Shown in pieces: positions 34,406 to 42,631 of a stretch of DNA of 64,000 bases. The stretch comes from Amycolatopsis japonica. Its GTDB lineage: Bacteria > Actinomycetota > Actinomycetes > Mycobacteriales > Pseudonocardiaceae. Position numbers and translations under genes: made by a program. The notes under the pieces were generated by a model, which worked only from the letters and a program-made list of their open reading frames with translations, was not told where the DNA came from and ran no database searches. Where the stretch lies: NCBI RefSeq assembly GCF_000732925.1, contig NZ_CP008953.1:8239001-8303000 (forward strand). Reading direction: 5' to 3'. Every line of letters begins with the position of its first letter. Position 1 is the stretch's first letter.

Positions 34406-34465
34406 GCAACGCACCGTTGCGTTGCAAAGTACGCCCGATCGTCGCGCAACGCAACGGTGCGTTGT
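34406..34465. promoter_or_regulatory. Two TetR-type operators in divergent promoter
   Basis: Two 20-bp palindromes with half-sites GCAACGCA/TGCGTTGC lie at 34406-34425 (perfect arms) and 34446-34465 (one mismatch), 40 bp apart, or about four helical turns. They sit before both divergent genes. The -10-like TATTCT at 34464-34469 overlaps the second, so repression of both promoters is expected. Confidence 0.75.
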
Positions 34466-34476
34466 ATTCTCGGGCG

Positions 34477-35037
34477 GTGAGCACTCGGAACGGCCCTCGC
34501 AAGGCGGAGGCGATCTTCGCCGCGACCCTCGAACTCCTGGCGGAGCACGGCTACGACAAGCTCGCCATCGAGGCCGTCGCCGCCCGGTCCGGTGTCAACA
34601 AGACGACGCTGTACCGCTGGTGGCCGTCGAAGGACGCGCTCTTGGCCGCCGCGTTGCGCGATTCGGGCCTGTTCGCCGTCGACGTCCCGGACACCGGCAG
34701 CCTGCGCGGCGATCTTGTCGCCGTGGCAACGCAAATCCATCGTTTACTGACTTCGGAGCGCACCGCGCCGGTCGTCACGGCGGCCCTGACCGCGGGCCCC
34801 CGGCGCCCGGAACTCGGTGACGTGGCAAGGAGTTTCTTCGCCGACCGCATGGCCCGCGAGGAGCCGATCTTCGAACGCGCCACCGCGAGAGGCGAACTGC
34901 GCGCCGGCGTCGATCCGGTACTGGTGATGGATCTGCTGGCGGGGGCGATCTGGTTCCGCTTGCTGCTGCGAGGCGGCGAAACCGGTCCGAAATTCCTCGA
35001 AGAAGTCGTCGACACAGCGCTGGGTGGTGCCGCGTGA
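34477..35037 (+). CDS. TetR-family transcriptional repressor
   Basis: A 186-residue TetR-type regulator. The helix-turn-helix covers residues 8-55 (RKAEAIFAATLELLAEHGYDKLAIEAVAARSGVNKTTLYRWWPSKDALLAAAL). The C-terminal ligand domain resembles the TetR_C group with a PELGDVARSFFADRM segment. The GTG start is seven bases after TATTCT, so the mRNA may be leaderless. It overlaps the next gene by 4 nt (GTGA). Its operators are the two palindromes upstream. Confidence 0.87.
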   Translation: MSTRNGPRKAEAIFAATLELLAEHGYDKLAIEAVAARSGVNKTTLYRWWPSKDALLAAALRDSGLFAVDVPDTGSLRGDLVAVATQIHRLLTSERTAPVVTAALTAGPRRPELGDVARSFFADRMAREEPIFERATARGELRAGVDPVLVMDLLAGAIWFRLLLRGGETGPKFLEEVVDTALGGAA

Positions 35038-35639
35038 AAATCACGCTGAAGATCGAATCCGAACGGCTCGAAGATTATCTGGCCGCCGACGCGATCGTCG
35101 ATCACGATCATCCGCTGATCCGCGAAACGGCTGACAGCCTGTCACCGACCGGCGGCACCGAAGCCGACGTGATTCGTTCGATGTTTCACTTCGTGCGCGA
35201 CGAGATCGCCCATACGGTGGACGCCGCCGATTCCCGCGTCACCCTTATGGCCTCCGAGGTTCTGCGCGAGCGAGTCGGGCTCTGCTACGCGAAGGCCCAT
35301 CTGCTGGCCGCTTTGCTTCGCAGCCAAGGCATCCCGGCCGGGTTCTGTTATCAGCGGATCGGCGTCCTGCACGGGCTCAACGCCGTGTACCTCAGTGGTC
35401 CGGACCGGTGGATCCGGCTGGACCCGAGGGGCAACAAGAACGGCGCGGACGCGCACTTTCCTTTCATACGAGCGAGTCAGCCGGAAGACGAACGGCTCGC
35501 CTGGACGCTGGATCCGTCGAAGGGCGAGATCGACTTCCCCACCGTGTACACCGCACCGTCTTCAGCCGTCGTCGAAACCTTGTCGTCCGCGAAGCCCGGC
35601 CCGGCGTGGTACGAAGGAATCCTTCCGCACGCTCCGTGA
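35034..35639 (+). CDS. Transglutaminase-like (papain-fold) protein
   Basis: A 201-residue cytosolic protein of the transglutaminase-like superfamily. The catalytic triad can be placed: Cys in RERVGLCYAKAHLLAALLRSQGIPAGFCYQ (near 83), His in GVLHGLNAVYL (near 113) and Asp in WIRLDPRG (near 128). Members act as proteases or amide-bond enzymes; the substrate is unknown. It is translationally coupled to the TetR gene, so it may share that regulon. Confidence 0.8.
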   Translation: MKITLKIESERLEDYLAADAIVDHDHPLIRETADSLSPTGGTEADVIRSMFHFVRDEIAHTVDAADSRVTLMASEVLRERVGLCYAKAHLLAALLRSQGIPAGFCYQRIGVLHGLNAVYLSGPDRWIRLDPRGNKNGADAHFPFIRASQPEDERLAWTLDPSKGEIDFPTVYTAPSSAVVETLSSAKPGPAWYEGILPHAP

Positions 35640-35830
35640 GTGGTTTTTCCGCGATCCGGCGAAACCTCCGATGCGAAACCGGCATCGCCTAGCGTCACAT
35701 TCGTTGTTGGTCCCTTTCCCCCGATTTTCTTATTTCGACATTGTCACGATGCGCGTAGAGTAACTCCCCGCACTCGAACAGATACGCACTGCGTTCGTCC
35801 GTTCGGGTGCTGATCAAGGAGGTGACCCTC

Positions 35831-36835
35831 GTGCCCGCGGAAGCCGACCGGCTCCGCCGTACCCCGTTGCAAGAGATCTTCTGGACCAGGACGAGTCTTC
35901 TGCTCACCGTACTGGTCGTCGTCGCGGGCCTCAGCCTGTGGATCTCCAGCATGATGGATCCCGGCGCCGGCAAGACACTGCTCACCTCACTGGGCACCGG
36001 CACCCTGATCTCCGCGGTGGTCGGCTTCGGCCAGACCCTGATCACCGCCACCGCGTCACAACGCGCGATGGTGACCCCGGTGATCGAGGAAAGCCGACGA
36101 GCGCTGGAAGCGCTCAGCGCCGAATACCGTTCGCTCAACAAGGAATTCTTCCCCACCCACGTCTTCGAAGCGACCACCGATCCGGATCCGTTGTTCAACC
36201 GGGTCATGACCGAAGACCTCGACGTGGCCAGGCACTACTTCTTCCGCGGGTTCTCCGGCAGGCACGCCGCGGCCCGATTGCTGTTGTCCCGCACCGAAAG
36301 AGAGCTCCGCGTGGTCATCGCCGACCCACGCGACGAGGGCGCGATCGGTGGCAGGGCGCGGTATCTCCTGCGCAGCGAAGAAGCGGGCATGGACTACGAG
36401 ACGATCCGGTCGCGGCTCAACGACGAGATCAGCATCGGCCTGGTCGGGCTGTTCCTGGCGCGCAGCCGGTGCTCGCTGGTGGACATCACCGTCGTCGCCG
36501 ACCCGCCCTTGGACCGGCTCGAAGTGTTCGACGAGAGCGTTTGGGTGACCTTGTACAGCGACATCCGCGGCGCGACCACGTTGTATCCGCGAACGCTGCG
36601 GTTCAGCGAAGGATCCTTCCTGTACAACAAGGAACGCTCCGAGTTCCTGCGCGTGTCCCAGTCTCGGTCGGGACGGCATTTCCGCATCTCCACCACGACG
36701 ACGCGGGCGGATTTCCTCGCCCTGTACGAAAAGATCACCGGCTCTCCCCTGTCCGAAGAGAACTTCCTCGAACTGGAAGGGAAATTCCATTCCTTCCGGA
36801 AGGAGTTCACCACACTCGCCGAGTTGAACCCCTGA
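35831..36835 (+). CDS. Two-TM membrane protein with large cytosolic domain, unknown function
   Basis: A 334-residue protein. Two helices form a hairpin near residues 22-42 and 51-72; the remaining 260 residues are soluble. The soluble part begins with a short helix (EESRRALEALSAEYRSLNKEFFP), then HYFFRGFSGRHAAARLLLSRTERELRVVIADPRDEGAIGGRARYLL, a strand resembling the sugar- or nucleotide-binding core of PLD-like folds but without HKD. Textbook AAGGAGG (35816-35822) with 8 nt spacing fixes GTG 35831, eight codons after an earlier in-frame GTG. It leads a row of three genes. Confidence 0.65.
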   Translation: MPAEADRLRRTPLQEIFWTRTSLLLTVLVVVAGLSLWISSMMDPGAGKTLLTSLGTGTLISAVVGFGQTLITATASQRAMVTPVIEESRRALEALSAEYRSLNKEFFPTHVFEATTDPDPLFNRVMTEDLDVARHYFFRGFSGRHAAARLLLSRTERELRVVIADPRDEGAIGGRARYLLRSEEAGMDYETIRSRLNDEISIGLVGLFLARSRCSLVDITVVADPPLDRLEVFDESVWVTLYSDIRGATTLYPRTLRFSEGSFLYNKERSEFLRVSQSRSGRHFRISTTTTRADFLALYEKITGSPLSEENFLELEGKFHSFRKEFTTLAELNP

Positions 36836-36875
36836 CCTCTCGGCGTCGCAGAGCACTAGATTTGAGGAGCTGCAG

Positions 36876-37514
36876 TTGCTCACTCGCTTGTCCCCCCTCA
36901 CCCAGCTCTCCGCGCTGCTCCGGACCACGGACCTGCCGCTGGCGCAGCACTGGCGGATCGTCGACGGGATCTTCCGCGACTGGACGTCGAGACCAGAGTT
37001 GCGCGACGACCTCCGGCGGCATTTGGATTCGCTGAGCCCGGACGAGGCGAGCGCGGTACTCGAGCGGTCCAGGGAGACCACCACCCATTTCGCCTGGTGC
37101 CTGCTCGATTGTCCGACAGATCCTTTTTCGGTCTGGCTGCACGAGTACAAGGCGCCGGAGGACTGGCGTGAGGGGTACGCCGATTCCGTGCACAATCACA
37201 GATACCACTTCTGCACCACGATCCTCCGTGGCAACTACGTCCACGAACGTTATTCGACCCTGCGCGACCAGCTTTCCGGATTGATCACATCGGTTCGGTT
37301 ACGACGTAGCACGCTGTGTCAGACCGGGTCGGTAGGCGTCATGTACGCGGACGAGTTCCATCGGATTCCCGAGGCCACCGAAGGGACTATGACGTTTTTG
37401 GTGAAATCACGCCCCGTGAGCGAGTTCAGTCTTTCCTTTGACCCGAAGACCGGGACAGGGCATCGTCACGTTCCGGTTGAGGTCCGATTGGGGGATCTCG
37501 CCGGCCGCATCTAA
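36876..37514 (+). CDS. Cysteine-dioxygenase-like cupin protein
   Basis: A 212-residue cupin. The iron-site pattern of cysteine dioxygenase is reproduced: His106-x-His108, Cys113 (VHNHRYHFCTTILRGNY) and His162 (DEFHRIPEATEG), with the His/His/Cys spacing identical to mammalian CDO His86, His88, Cys93 (from memory). Residues 1-75 are a helical extension. A thiol dioxygenase or another Fe(II)-cupin reaction is possible. The TTG start has GAGGAG with 6 nt spacing. It lies 40 nt behind the membrane protein gene. Confidence 0.65.
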   Translation: MLTRLSPLTQLSALLRTTDLPLAQHWRIVDGIFRDWTSRPELRDDLRRHLDSLSPDEASAVLERSRETTTHFAWCLLDCPTDPFSVWLHEYKAPEDWREGYADSVHNHRYHFCTTILRGNYVHERYSTLRDQLSGLITSVRLRRSTLCQTGSVGVMYADEFHRIPEATEGTMTFLVKSRPVSEFSLSFDPKTGTGHRHVPVEVRLGDLAGRI

Positions 37515-37581
37515 CTACACACCGCCGTCGAAGGCGCATACCATTACTCCACCCGTCTCCTGAACGGGATCGGAGAGGTGT

Positions 37582-38283
37582 ATGCGCGCGCGAAAGAGCA
37601 CGATTCCTTCCCACACCATTGACGCCGTCGAACAGCACGTCCGGAGACTGTGCTGGCGTTATGCGGACAAACTGCAGTTCCACGGCTGGCACCACGTGAG
37701 TTTCGTCCGGGCCAAGGCCGCGGGGTTCGCCGACCACAACGGCGCGGATCGCACCGTCGTCGAAGTGGCGGCACTGGTGCACGATGTGAACTACATCGTG
37801 CTCCGGAACTCCCCCGCGGCGGCCGGACGAGACCTCCGGATGGACATCCTGCGAGAATGCGGGGTCGAGGAGAACGTGGGCCGATGGATCGACGAGATCA
37901 TCGACGAAGCCGAAATGGCCACCAGAGGCCGCCACATCTCGCTCGAAGCCCAGGCGTTGAGCGACGCCGACACCCTGTTCAAGGCGCTGCCGGTGACGCC
38001 CGTCGTCCTCGCCCACCGCTATCTGCGGGAGAACGGGTTGAGCCTCCGCGAACTGGCACACAAGATCGTCGGCGAACAACGCGACGTCCACGACAGTGGC
38101 TATTACTTCTACAACCCGAAAGCGGCGGAGAACTACTCCCGCTGGGCGTTGGCGAATCTCCAGTTGTGGCAGTGCATCAAGGAAGCCGTCGACGATCCGA
38201 CGGTCGTCGAACTGCTCGACGCGGTGCACGCCGTGGACGCCGTGGACGCCACGGACTTCGAAGTCGAGCCCGCGGCGTCCTAG
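37582..38283 (+). CDS. HD-domain phosphohydrolase-like protein
   Basis: A 233-residue HD protein. The metal site is seen as His37/His38 (FHGWHHVSF), the HD pair His67-Asp68 (ALVHDVNY) and Asp128/Asp130 (ALSDADTLFK). This set typifies metal-dependent phosphohydrolases acting on nucleotides or phosphorylated small molecules. Residues 205-233 are an acidic tail with a VDAVDAT repeat. GGAGAGG precedes the ATG. It is the third gene of the row after the cupin, 67 nt apart. Confidence 0.75.
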   Translation: MRARKSTIPSHTIDAVEQHVRRLCWRYADKLQFHGWHHVSFVRAKAAGFADHNGADRTVVEVAALVHDVNYIVLRNSPAAAGRDLRMDILRECGVEENVGRWIDEIIDEAEMATRGRHISLEAQALSDADTLFKALPVTPVVLAHRYLRENGLSLRELAHKIVGEQRDVHDSGYYFYNPKAAENYSRWALANLQLWQCIKEAVDDPTVVELLDAVHAVDAVDATDFEVEPAAS

Positions 38284-38287
38284 GACG

Positions 38288-38884
38288 TCAGTGAACGTGC
38301 CGGCGCCTCCGCCAGTACGCGAAGCAGACCGCTGCCAGCAAGGGGCCCCACAGCAGGAGCGGCACGTAGGTGAGTTCGAAGAACGCGAGTTGCCAGCCGT
38401 GCATGGCATTCGCGGGGTAGTCGGCCGGGAGCGGGTCGCCTTGGATGGTGAGCCCGGACATCCCGGTGACGAAGGCGGTGGTCCACAGGACGGTCAGGAT
38501 CGTGGCGCCGAGGGCGGCGGGCAGGATCGCGGCGAGGGGCCGCACTCGGCGTCCGCCCAGCCACGGGATCCAGCGAGGGACGACCTCGCCCCAGGAGGCG
38601 ATCAGTCCGATGGCGGTGAAGGCCAGCAGTTCGGAGACGACGGACAGGCCGACGATGTACACCGGCCCCGGCAACCACGACGGGAGCTGGCCCGAGCCGT
38701 GCGTGGCGTCGTCACCGATGTGGAAGACGACGGTCATGATCCGCCACAGACCGGAGGGCAGCACGACGAAGGGAATGGCGTAGGCGGCGATCCGGGCCCA
38801 CCGAGGGACTCCCGGCACGGGGGCGTGCGCGTTGTGCCAGGCGGCGCGCAGCCGCCCGGGCGCGGTGGGGTGGTGGACAGTCAT
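38288..38884 (-). CDS. Membrane protein of unknown function
   Basis: A 198-residue protein with four hydrophobic segments near residues 32-55, 77-98, 118-140 and 168-190, and short basic ends (C-terminal WRRRRHVH). No family is recognised. GAGGAG with 6 nt spacing supports ATG 38884 over the ATG six codons earlier. It converges on the HD gene with only 4 nt between stops. Confidence 0.6.
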   Translation of the reverse strand: MTVHHPTAPGRLRAAWHNAHAPVPGVPRWARIAAYAIPFVVLPSGLWRIMTVVFHIGDDATHGSGQLPSWLPGPVYIVGLSVVSELLAFTAIGLIASWGEVVPRWIPWLGGRRVRPLAAILPAALGATILTVLWTTAFVTGMSGLTIQGDPLPADYPANAMHGWQLAFFELTYVPLLLWGPLLAAVCFAYWRRRRHVH

Positions 38885-39005
38885 GCGTGCTCCTCGGACC
38901 ATCGGATGCCGATCACTTGATCGGTTCCCACGATCACAGCCGCTGCTGCCCGTTGGCGTCCCTCGCCGGTTTGAACCCGGTCCGTCGCTTGGGGGAAGGT
39001 GTGGC

Positions 39006-39656
39006 CTAGCGCTGGCCGTAGCCGCGGAGCTTCTCCACGACGTGCTCGATCTCGTCGGGCGGGAGCAGGTTCGGCGTTCCGGCCGCCCGGGCCGTCAGCC
39101 ATACCTGGCAGACCCACTCGAGCTGTTGCGCGCGGCTGTACGCCGAGCCGAGGCTGTCGCCGAAGGTGGTGGTGCCGTGGTTCGCCAGCAGACAGCCCCG
39201 ACGGCCGTCCAGCGCCTCCAGCATGGCTTTGGCGAGTTCTTCGGTGCCGTACGTCGCGTAGGCGGCGACGCGGGCTGTCGGACCGATCGCGGCGAGCATG
39301 TAGTGGATCGGCGGCACCTCGGTGACGAGGGTGGAGACCGCCGTCGCGTGCACGGAATGCGTGTGCACCACCGCGGAGATCGGCTTGCCGTCCGGATCCG
39401 TCGCCTGCCGGTACACCGTGAGGTGCATCGGGAGCTCGCTGGTCGGCTTGAGCGTGCCTTCGACGATCTCACCGTCCAGGCCGACCACCGGGATGTCTTC
39501 CGGCCGCAGCCCGGCGTAGTCGACCCCGGTCGGGGTCACGGCGACCAGCTCGCCCTGCCTCGCGGAGACGTTGCCGGAGGTACCGACCACGAGCCCGTCC
39601 GCGGTCATCCGGCGCGCGAACTCGCAGACCGCCAGGCGTTCTTTGGCCAGGATCAC
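39006..39656 (-). CDS. Class II aldolase/epimerase (AraD/FucA family)
   Basis: A 216-residue zinc enzyme of the fuculose-phosphate aldolase/ribulose-phosphate epimerase family. It has the GTSGNVSAR phosphate-binding loop near 26-34, the catalytic acid in PTSELPMHL, zinc ligands in VVHTHSVHATA and LLANHGTTTFG. It could cleave a ketose phosphate or decarboxylate a keto-acid phosphate, as the family does both. GGAGG lies 8 nt before GTG 39656; the GTG at 39662 would leave 2 nt spacing. It is the last gene of the leftward sugar operon. Confidence 0.82.
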   Translation of the reverse strand: MILAKERLAVCEFARRMTADGLVVGTSGNVSARQGELVAVTPTGVDYAGLRPEDIPVVGLDGEIVEGTLKPTSELPMHLTVYRQATDPDGKPISAVVHTHSVHATAVSTLVTEVPPIHYMLAAIGPTARVAAYATYGTEELAKAMLEALDGRRGCLLANHGTTTFGDSLGSAYSRAQQLEWVCQVWLTARAAGTPNLLPPDEIEHVVEKLRGYGQR

Positions 39657-39658
39657 CG

Positions 39659-41107
39659 TCACAACCTCCAAAGTCCGCGGGCCGCGGCCAGTGAGGCCTG
39701 ATAGTCGGCATAGCCCTGCTCGTAGAACCCTACGTTCTCGGGCCGGACCTCGACGACGCGCGCGCTCTCCGCCCAGAGTTCCCGGTCGACCGGCTCGCCG
39801 AGGGCGTCCGCCGCGACGATCACCGCGCCTCGCGCGCCCACCCCGGGATCGCCGGGGATCACGATGGGCCGTCCGAGAACGTCGGCGAAGATCCGGGTCC
39901 ATTCGAGCGACCGGACCCCGCCGCCGCACGCGTACAACGTGCCGGTGAGCCCTGCCGCCTCGAAGCACTGCCTTGCCGCGTAAGCGATCGACTCGCACAG
40001 CGCCCGGACGATGTCCCCACGCTCGCTCTCCAGGCTCAGCCCGGAGAACTGGGCCCGCGCCGACGCGTCGACGAACGGCGCCCGCTCACCGGACGCGGAG
40101 AGGAACGGAAGCGCGCGGACCCCGCCAGCCCCGGGCTCGCTCGTGTCGAGCAGCGAGCCGATCTCCTCGACCTCGATTCCGAACAGGCGGCACATCCAGT
40201 CGATCCCCGCCGTGCCGACCATCGCCGGCATCGCCCGCAGGAACTGGCCTTCTTCCTGCGTGCAGAGGAACATCCCGGCGGGCTCGCCTTCCGGATCGAA
40301 CTCCGCCGAGTCCGTCAGGACCTGGCAGGCGAGAGTGGTGCCGGCGGTGAGGATGCCGTCGCCCGGCCGTCGTACACCGGCGCCGATGGCACTCGCGGGC
40401 AGGTCGAACGGCCCCGCGGTGACGGGCAGCCCGACCGGAAGCCCGAGCAGTCCGGCGCCGCGTTCGTCCAAGCGGAACACGGTCTTCGGCGCCGCCGGCT
40501 CCGCGAACAGGTTCCGGCGGTGGGAGAGACCGACGGCGGCGATGGCGTCTTCGTCGTACCGCCGGGTGGCCGGGTCGAGGAACGGCAGCGAAGCGTCCGA
40601 CGCGTCGACCGTGATCTCGCCCGTCAGCCGCTGGAGTACCGCGTCGACGCAGTAACCCGCCACCGCCGCCCTGTCCAGCGACTCCGGTTCATGAGTGTCC
40701 AAAAAGGACATGATGGCCGCGGCGCAACCGGGGAACATTCCCGACGCGGTACGGCGGAACACCTCCCTGGCCACTCCGCCTGCCTGCCACTGGGCGAGCA
40801 ACGAGTTCGCCCGGCCGTCGAGCCACGAGATCGCCGGGCGCACGGCCTCGCCGGATTCGTCGCGCAGCCACAGCCCGTCGCCCTGACCGGTGAGGGCCAG
40901 TGCGGTGACCGGACCGTCGAGCTTGGCGGCGACCTCGCGCACCACCGTCGCCACGGTGCCCAGCACCTGATCGAGATCCTGTTCGACCAACCCGCCCGGC
41001 AGGTGGTGCACCTCGGACGTGGTGCACGCGCTCGCCACGGACATCCCGGCCTTGTCGAAGACGACCGCCTTGGTCAGTGACGTGCCGATGTCGACGCCGA
41101 TGATCAT
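39659..41107 (-). CDS. FGGY-family carbohydrate kinase (xylulokinase-like), copy 1
   Basis: A 482-residue sugar kinase: MIIGVDIGTSLTKAVVFD (first phosphate loop), LTGQGDGLWLRDESGEAVRPAISWLDGRA, GILTAGTTLACQV (second ATP loop) and ACGGGVRSLEWTRIFADVLGRPI (adenosine motif). It would phosphorylate a ketose or polyol; the substrate is not readable. It overlaps the dehydrogenase gene by 4 nt and the aldolase gene at its other end, so it lies inside one operon. Confidence 0.87.
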   Translation of the reverse strand: MIIGVDIGTSLTKAVVFDKAGMSVASACTTSEVHHLPGGLVEQDLDQVLGTVATVVREVAAKLDGPVTALALTGQGDGLWLRDESGEAVRPAISWLDGRANSLLAQWQAGGVAREVFRRTASGMFPGCAAAIMSFLDTHEPESLDRAAVAGYCVDAVLQRLTGEITVDASDASLPFLDPATRRYDEDAIAAVGLSHRRNLFAEPAAPKTVFRLDERGAGLLGLPVGLPVTAGPFDLPASAIGAGVRRPGDGILTAGTTLACQVLTDSAEFDPEGEPAGMFLCTQEEGQFLRAMPAMVGTAGIDWMCRLFGIEVEEIGSLLDTSEPGAGGVRALPFLSASGERAPFVDASARAQFSGLSLESERGDIVRALCESIAYAARQCFEAAGLTGTLYACGGGVRSLEWTRIFADVLGRPIVIPGDPGVGARGAVIVAADALGEPVDRELWAESARVVEVRPENVGFYEQGYADYQASLAAARGLWRL

Positions 41108-42138
41108 GGCCGCAGGACCTCGGGGTTCGCCAGATTCGCGAGCGCCTCCCCGCGCGCGTACCGGCCGACTTCGGCGGCGACGATGCTCGCCGCCCGCTCC
41201 GCCGTCTGCTTGCTGGTCCCGGCGAGATGCGGCGTCGCGATCACGTTCGGCGCGTCGCGCAACGCCCAGTCCGCGGGCGGGGGCTCGACGTCGTACACGT
41301 CGAGCGCGAGCGCGCCGAGCCGTCCCGAGCGCAGGGCTTCCGGCAGCGGGGAGTAGTCCAGCAAGCCGCCGCGCGCGGTGTTGACCAGCACGGCGCCTTC
41401 CGGCAGCAACGCGAGTTTGGCGGCGTCGATCAGGTGCCGGGTCTCCTCGGTGAGCCGGGCGTGCAGGCTCACCACGAAACTGCGGCGCAGCAGGTCGTCC
41501 AGTTCGACGAGCTCCGCCCCGTCCGCACTGATCCGGGCCGGGTCGGCGAACGGGTCCGAGACCAGCACCTTCGCACCGAACGCGACGAGCACCTTGGCCA
41601 CCCGCGCACCGATCGCGCCGTACCCCACCAGGCCGACGGTGGTCCCGTCGAGTTCGAGACCGGTCTGGTCGTAGGCGTAGTAGTCGCCGCGCCAGGTGCC
41701 GCCCAGCAGTTCGGCCGAGGACGTCGAGATCCGGCGCATCGCGGCCAGGATCATCCCCACCGCGAATTCGGCGGCGGCACCGGCGTTACGGCCGGGCGCG
41801 TACGTCACCGCGACGCCCGCTTCGGTGGCCGCCGCGAGATCGACGTTGACCGGGCCGCCCCGGCACACCGACACGAGCTTGAGCCCGGGTGCGGCCGCGA
41901 ACACCTGCTTGGTGAAGGGCGCCATCTGGGTCACCGCGACCTCGGCTCCGGCCAAGGCCTCGATCACCTGCTCCTCGGTGCCGCTGGCCTCGTGGACGTT
42001 CGCGACCGGGCCGAACGGCTCCACCGGCCACGGCAGGGTCAGTTCCGAGAATTCGTGCCCGGCGCCGACCTCGGCACGGACGGCGTCGGCCAGCAGGCCG
42101 GTGCCGACGAAATGGTCTCCCGCAGCGAGTATCCGCAA
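41104..42138 (-). CDS. D-isomer-specific 2-hydroxyacid dehydrogenase
   Basis: A 344-residue NAD-dependent dehydrogenase related to phosphoglycerate dehydrogenase. The Rossmann loop is GLVGYGAIGARVAKVL, and the catalytic set is Arg in LVNTARGGLL, Glu in LDVYDVEPPP and His in VIATPHLAG. In a sugar operon it may oxidise a sugar acid, for example a tetronate or its phosphate, by analogy with PdxB; this is inference. It lies between the FGGY kinase and RpiB genes. Confidence 0.85.
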   Translation of the reverse strand: MRILAAGDHFVGTGLLADAVRAEVGAGHEFSELTLPWPVEPFGPVANVHEASGTEEQVIEALAGAEVAVTQMAPFTKQVFAAAPGLKLVSVCRGGPVNVDLAAATEAGVAVTYAPGRNAGAAAEFAVGMILAAMRRISTSSAELLGGTWRGDYYAYDQTGLELDGTTVGLVGYGAIGARVAKVLVAFGAKVLVSDPFADPARISADGAELVELDDLLRRSFVVSLHARLTEETRHLIDAAKLALLPEGAVLVNTARGGLLDYSPLPEALRSGRLGALALDVYDVEPPPADWALRDAPNVIATPHLAGTSKQTAERAASIVAAEVGRYARGEALANLANPEVLRP

Positions 42139-42175
42139 CTCTGCGTCCTCTCTCCGTGCCCGTGTCGGGCCGCGT

Positions 42176-42631
42176 TCAGTGAGCTTGCTCGTATTCGGTG
42201 ATGTGCGCGACCTTGCTCGCGCTGGCCGATGCCGGGTCGAAGCGATGGCCGACCCATTCGGCGACGATCTTCTTCGCCAGCTCCGGACCGATCGCCCGGG
42301 CGCCGAAGGTGATCACCTGGCAGTCGTTCGATTTGACCGAACGCTCGGCGGAGTACGAGTCGTGCGCGACCGTGGCCCGGACACCGGGGACCTTGTTCGC
42401 CGAGATCGCCATGCCGATCCCGGTCCCGCAGACCAGGACGCCGCGATCCGCCTCGCCCCGCGCGATGGTCTCCGCCGCCGCCAGGCCGAGCAGTGGGTAC
42501 GCCTTGTCGTCGGACCCGTCGGCCACGCCGAGGTCGGTGACCTCGTCCACCCGGTCGTCGGCGAGGAGCAGGTCACGCAGCTGGTCCTTGAGTGCCACCC
42601 CGGCGTTGTCCGCCGCCACCACGATCCGCAT
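42176..42631 (-). CDS. RpiB/LacAB-family sugar-phosphate isomerase
   Basis: A 151-residue isomerase of the ribose-5-phosphate isomerase B family. Cys68 in LVCGTGIGMA is the likely base, and VAHDSYSAERSVKSNDCQVITFGAR carries the conserved His and Asn region. The N-terminal motif is ADNAG rather than ADHAG. In Mycobacterium smegmatis such isomerases next to DAK-type kinases act on tetrose phosphates in erythritol/threitol use (established there). The ATG abuts the stop of the DAK gene (TGA then ATG). Confidence 0.85.
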   Translation of the reverse strand: MRIVVAADNAGVALKDQLRDLLLADDRVDEVTDLGVADGSDDKAYPLLGLAAAETIARGEADRGVLVCGTGIGMAISANKVPGVRATVAHDSYSAERSVKSNDCQVITFGARAIGPELAKKIVAEWVGHRFDPASASASKVAHITEYEQAH

